DNA of 64,000 nt from Orthonyx spaldingii (lineage: Eukaryota; Chordata; Aves; Passeriformes; Orthonychidae), in NCBI GenBank assembly GCA_013397795.1, contig VZTJ01001442.1, forward strand, positions 62,001-126,000. Direction: 5' to 3'. The notes under the pieces were generated by a model, which had not been told where the DNA came from, ran no database searches, and worked only from the letters and a program-made list of their open reading frames with translations. The translations under genes and the position numbers were made by a program. This document shows positions 63,299-64,000 of this stretch, in pieces (positions within the stretch are counted from its first letter, which is position 1; each line of letters opens with the position of its first letter).

Positions 63299-64000
63299 AG
63301 TGCACAGTCCCAGGCCAGTCCCAGGTGGTGCCACCTGCCCCGGGGAGTGACACCTTCAGTAGGTGCAGACTAGTGGGGTTGCATTTGGGCACCAAAACCA
63401 CTGCCATGGTGAGGGCTCGGAGCATTGCTCAGAAAATGAGGAAAGGGAAAGATTGCTGACTTTATCTGTGCTCTGCTCCCACAGCCGGGCAGGGTCTTAT
63501 TAGCCAAGAGCAGAGCACACCTCATCACCCTAACAGGTTTTTAGTAAGAAGAACCCACAGCATCCGTGCAGCTGAAGAAAGAGTTTTATAGGAAAACACC
63601 TCTCAAATGAGCATGCCAAGGAAGCAATGTTGGATGTGTAATATCTCAAACACAACAGGCTGTATGTTCATGTAAATGTTATGCAAATGAGACACAGCCC
63701 TCAGGCACCTGGTGAGGTTCCAATGAGGCCCTGGAGGCTCCAAATTGTTGATTTAGCACATGAGCCTTAGCACTTGCACTGAAATGCATGTGTTAAAATC
63801 ATATTGAAAGAATGTACATGTCAGGGACTTTGAAATAAATTAAATATTGATACAAGCTGTGGCGTCTTCCCATGGACGTTTTGATTTCCAGTCAGAAAAT
63901 GTTGCCAGGGGATCATGTTACCTCTTTTAATGTGGAATAAACAGTGTATTGTCTGCGTGATTAATGCCACCTCAACGCTACTTCTAAGGATAATTATGTC

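Larger units (their letters stand above)
48809..64000 (-). other. BRINP3: BRINP3 intron upstream of exon 5 (partial, runs off the window)
   Basis: This is at least 15.2 kb of intron upstream of the exon ending at 48808. I looked on the minus strand for the preceding BRINP coding segment, the part of MACPF with the conserved HQLAASYFIDRD wording, and found none, so that exon should lie beyond 64000. Recognised contents are CR1 fragments (49494-49610, 51930-52062, 53265-53347, 59566-59890), an ATT microsatellite (51092-51140), an 18-bp palindrome (56970-56987) and an LTR (62759-63298). Nothing else recognisable was seen in 53350-59560 or 59900-62750. Confidence 0.8.

Overview
The window looks like intronic DNA from a bird nuclear genome, probably a songbird or other neoavian. 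The evidence is at least sixteen CR1 LINE fragments, several solo-LTR-like elements with avian-style promoters, no sign of Alu or L1, and one split vertebrate gene on the minus strand. There are no operons, bacterial genes, tRNA or rRNA genes, or CRISPR arrays.

The only host gene I can support is BRINP3 (BMP/retinoic-acid-inducible neural-specific protein 3, formerly FAM5C). Three internal coding exons are present, in transcript order at 48808-48703, 46020-45784 and 24299-24077. Their phases join perfectly and all six splice sites are canonical AG/GT. They encode the end of the MACPF-containing N-terminal half, then a short cysteine-rich segment, then a basic helical segment. The upstream exons (signal peptide, most of MACPF) lie beyond position 64000, and the large last coding exon lies before position 1. 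The window is therefore four introns or intron parts: at least 24.1 kb downstream, 21.5 kb, 2.7 kb, and at least 15.2 kb upstream.

Region by region. 1-24076 holds an intact-looking solo LTR (5059-5308), an LTR-like segment (about 7050-7275), six CR1 pieces, and a long TATCC pentanucleotide array beside the exon donor. 24300-45783 is the most repeat-rich: a solo LTR nested in a CR1 with a perfect 6-bp target duplication (26223-26462), a second LTR family next to it (26575-27141), a roughly 2.4-kb antisense CR1 with endonuclease and reverse-transcriptase relics (31130-33530) abutted by another LTR fragment, and further CR1 pieces. 46021-48702 is short, with a CR1 tail and a (CA)12 tract near the exon donor. 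48809-64000 has four CR1 pieces, an ATT-rich microsatellite, an 18-bp palindrome centred on an E-box, and another member of the second LTR family (62759-63298).

I saw no previously undescribed biological system. The items most worth a second look are the nested LTR, the LTR promoters on both strands of a neural gene's introns, and the simple repeats close to splice donors. Family names for repeats are from memory and pattern recognition; no database search was possible.
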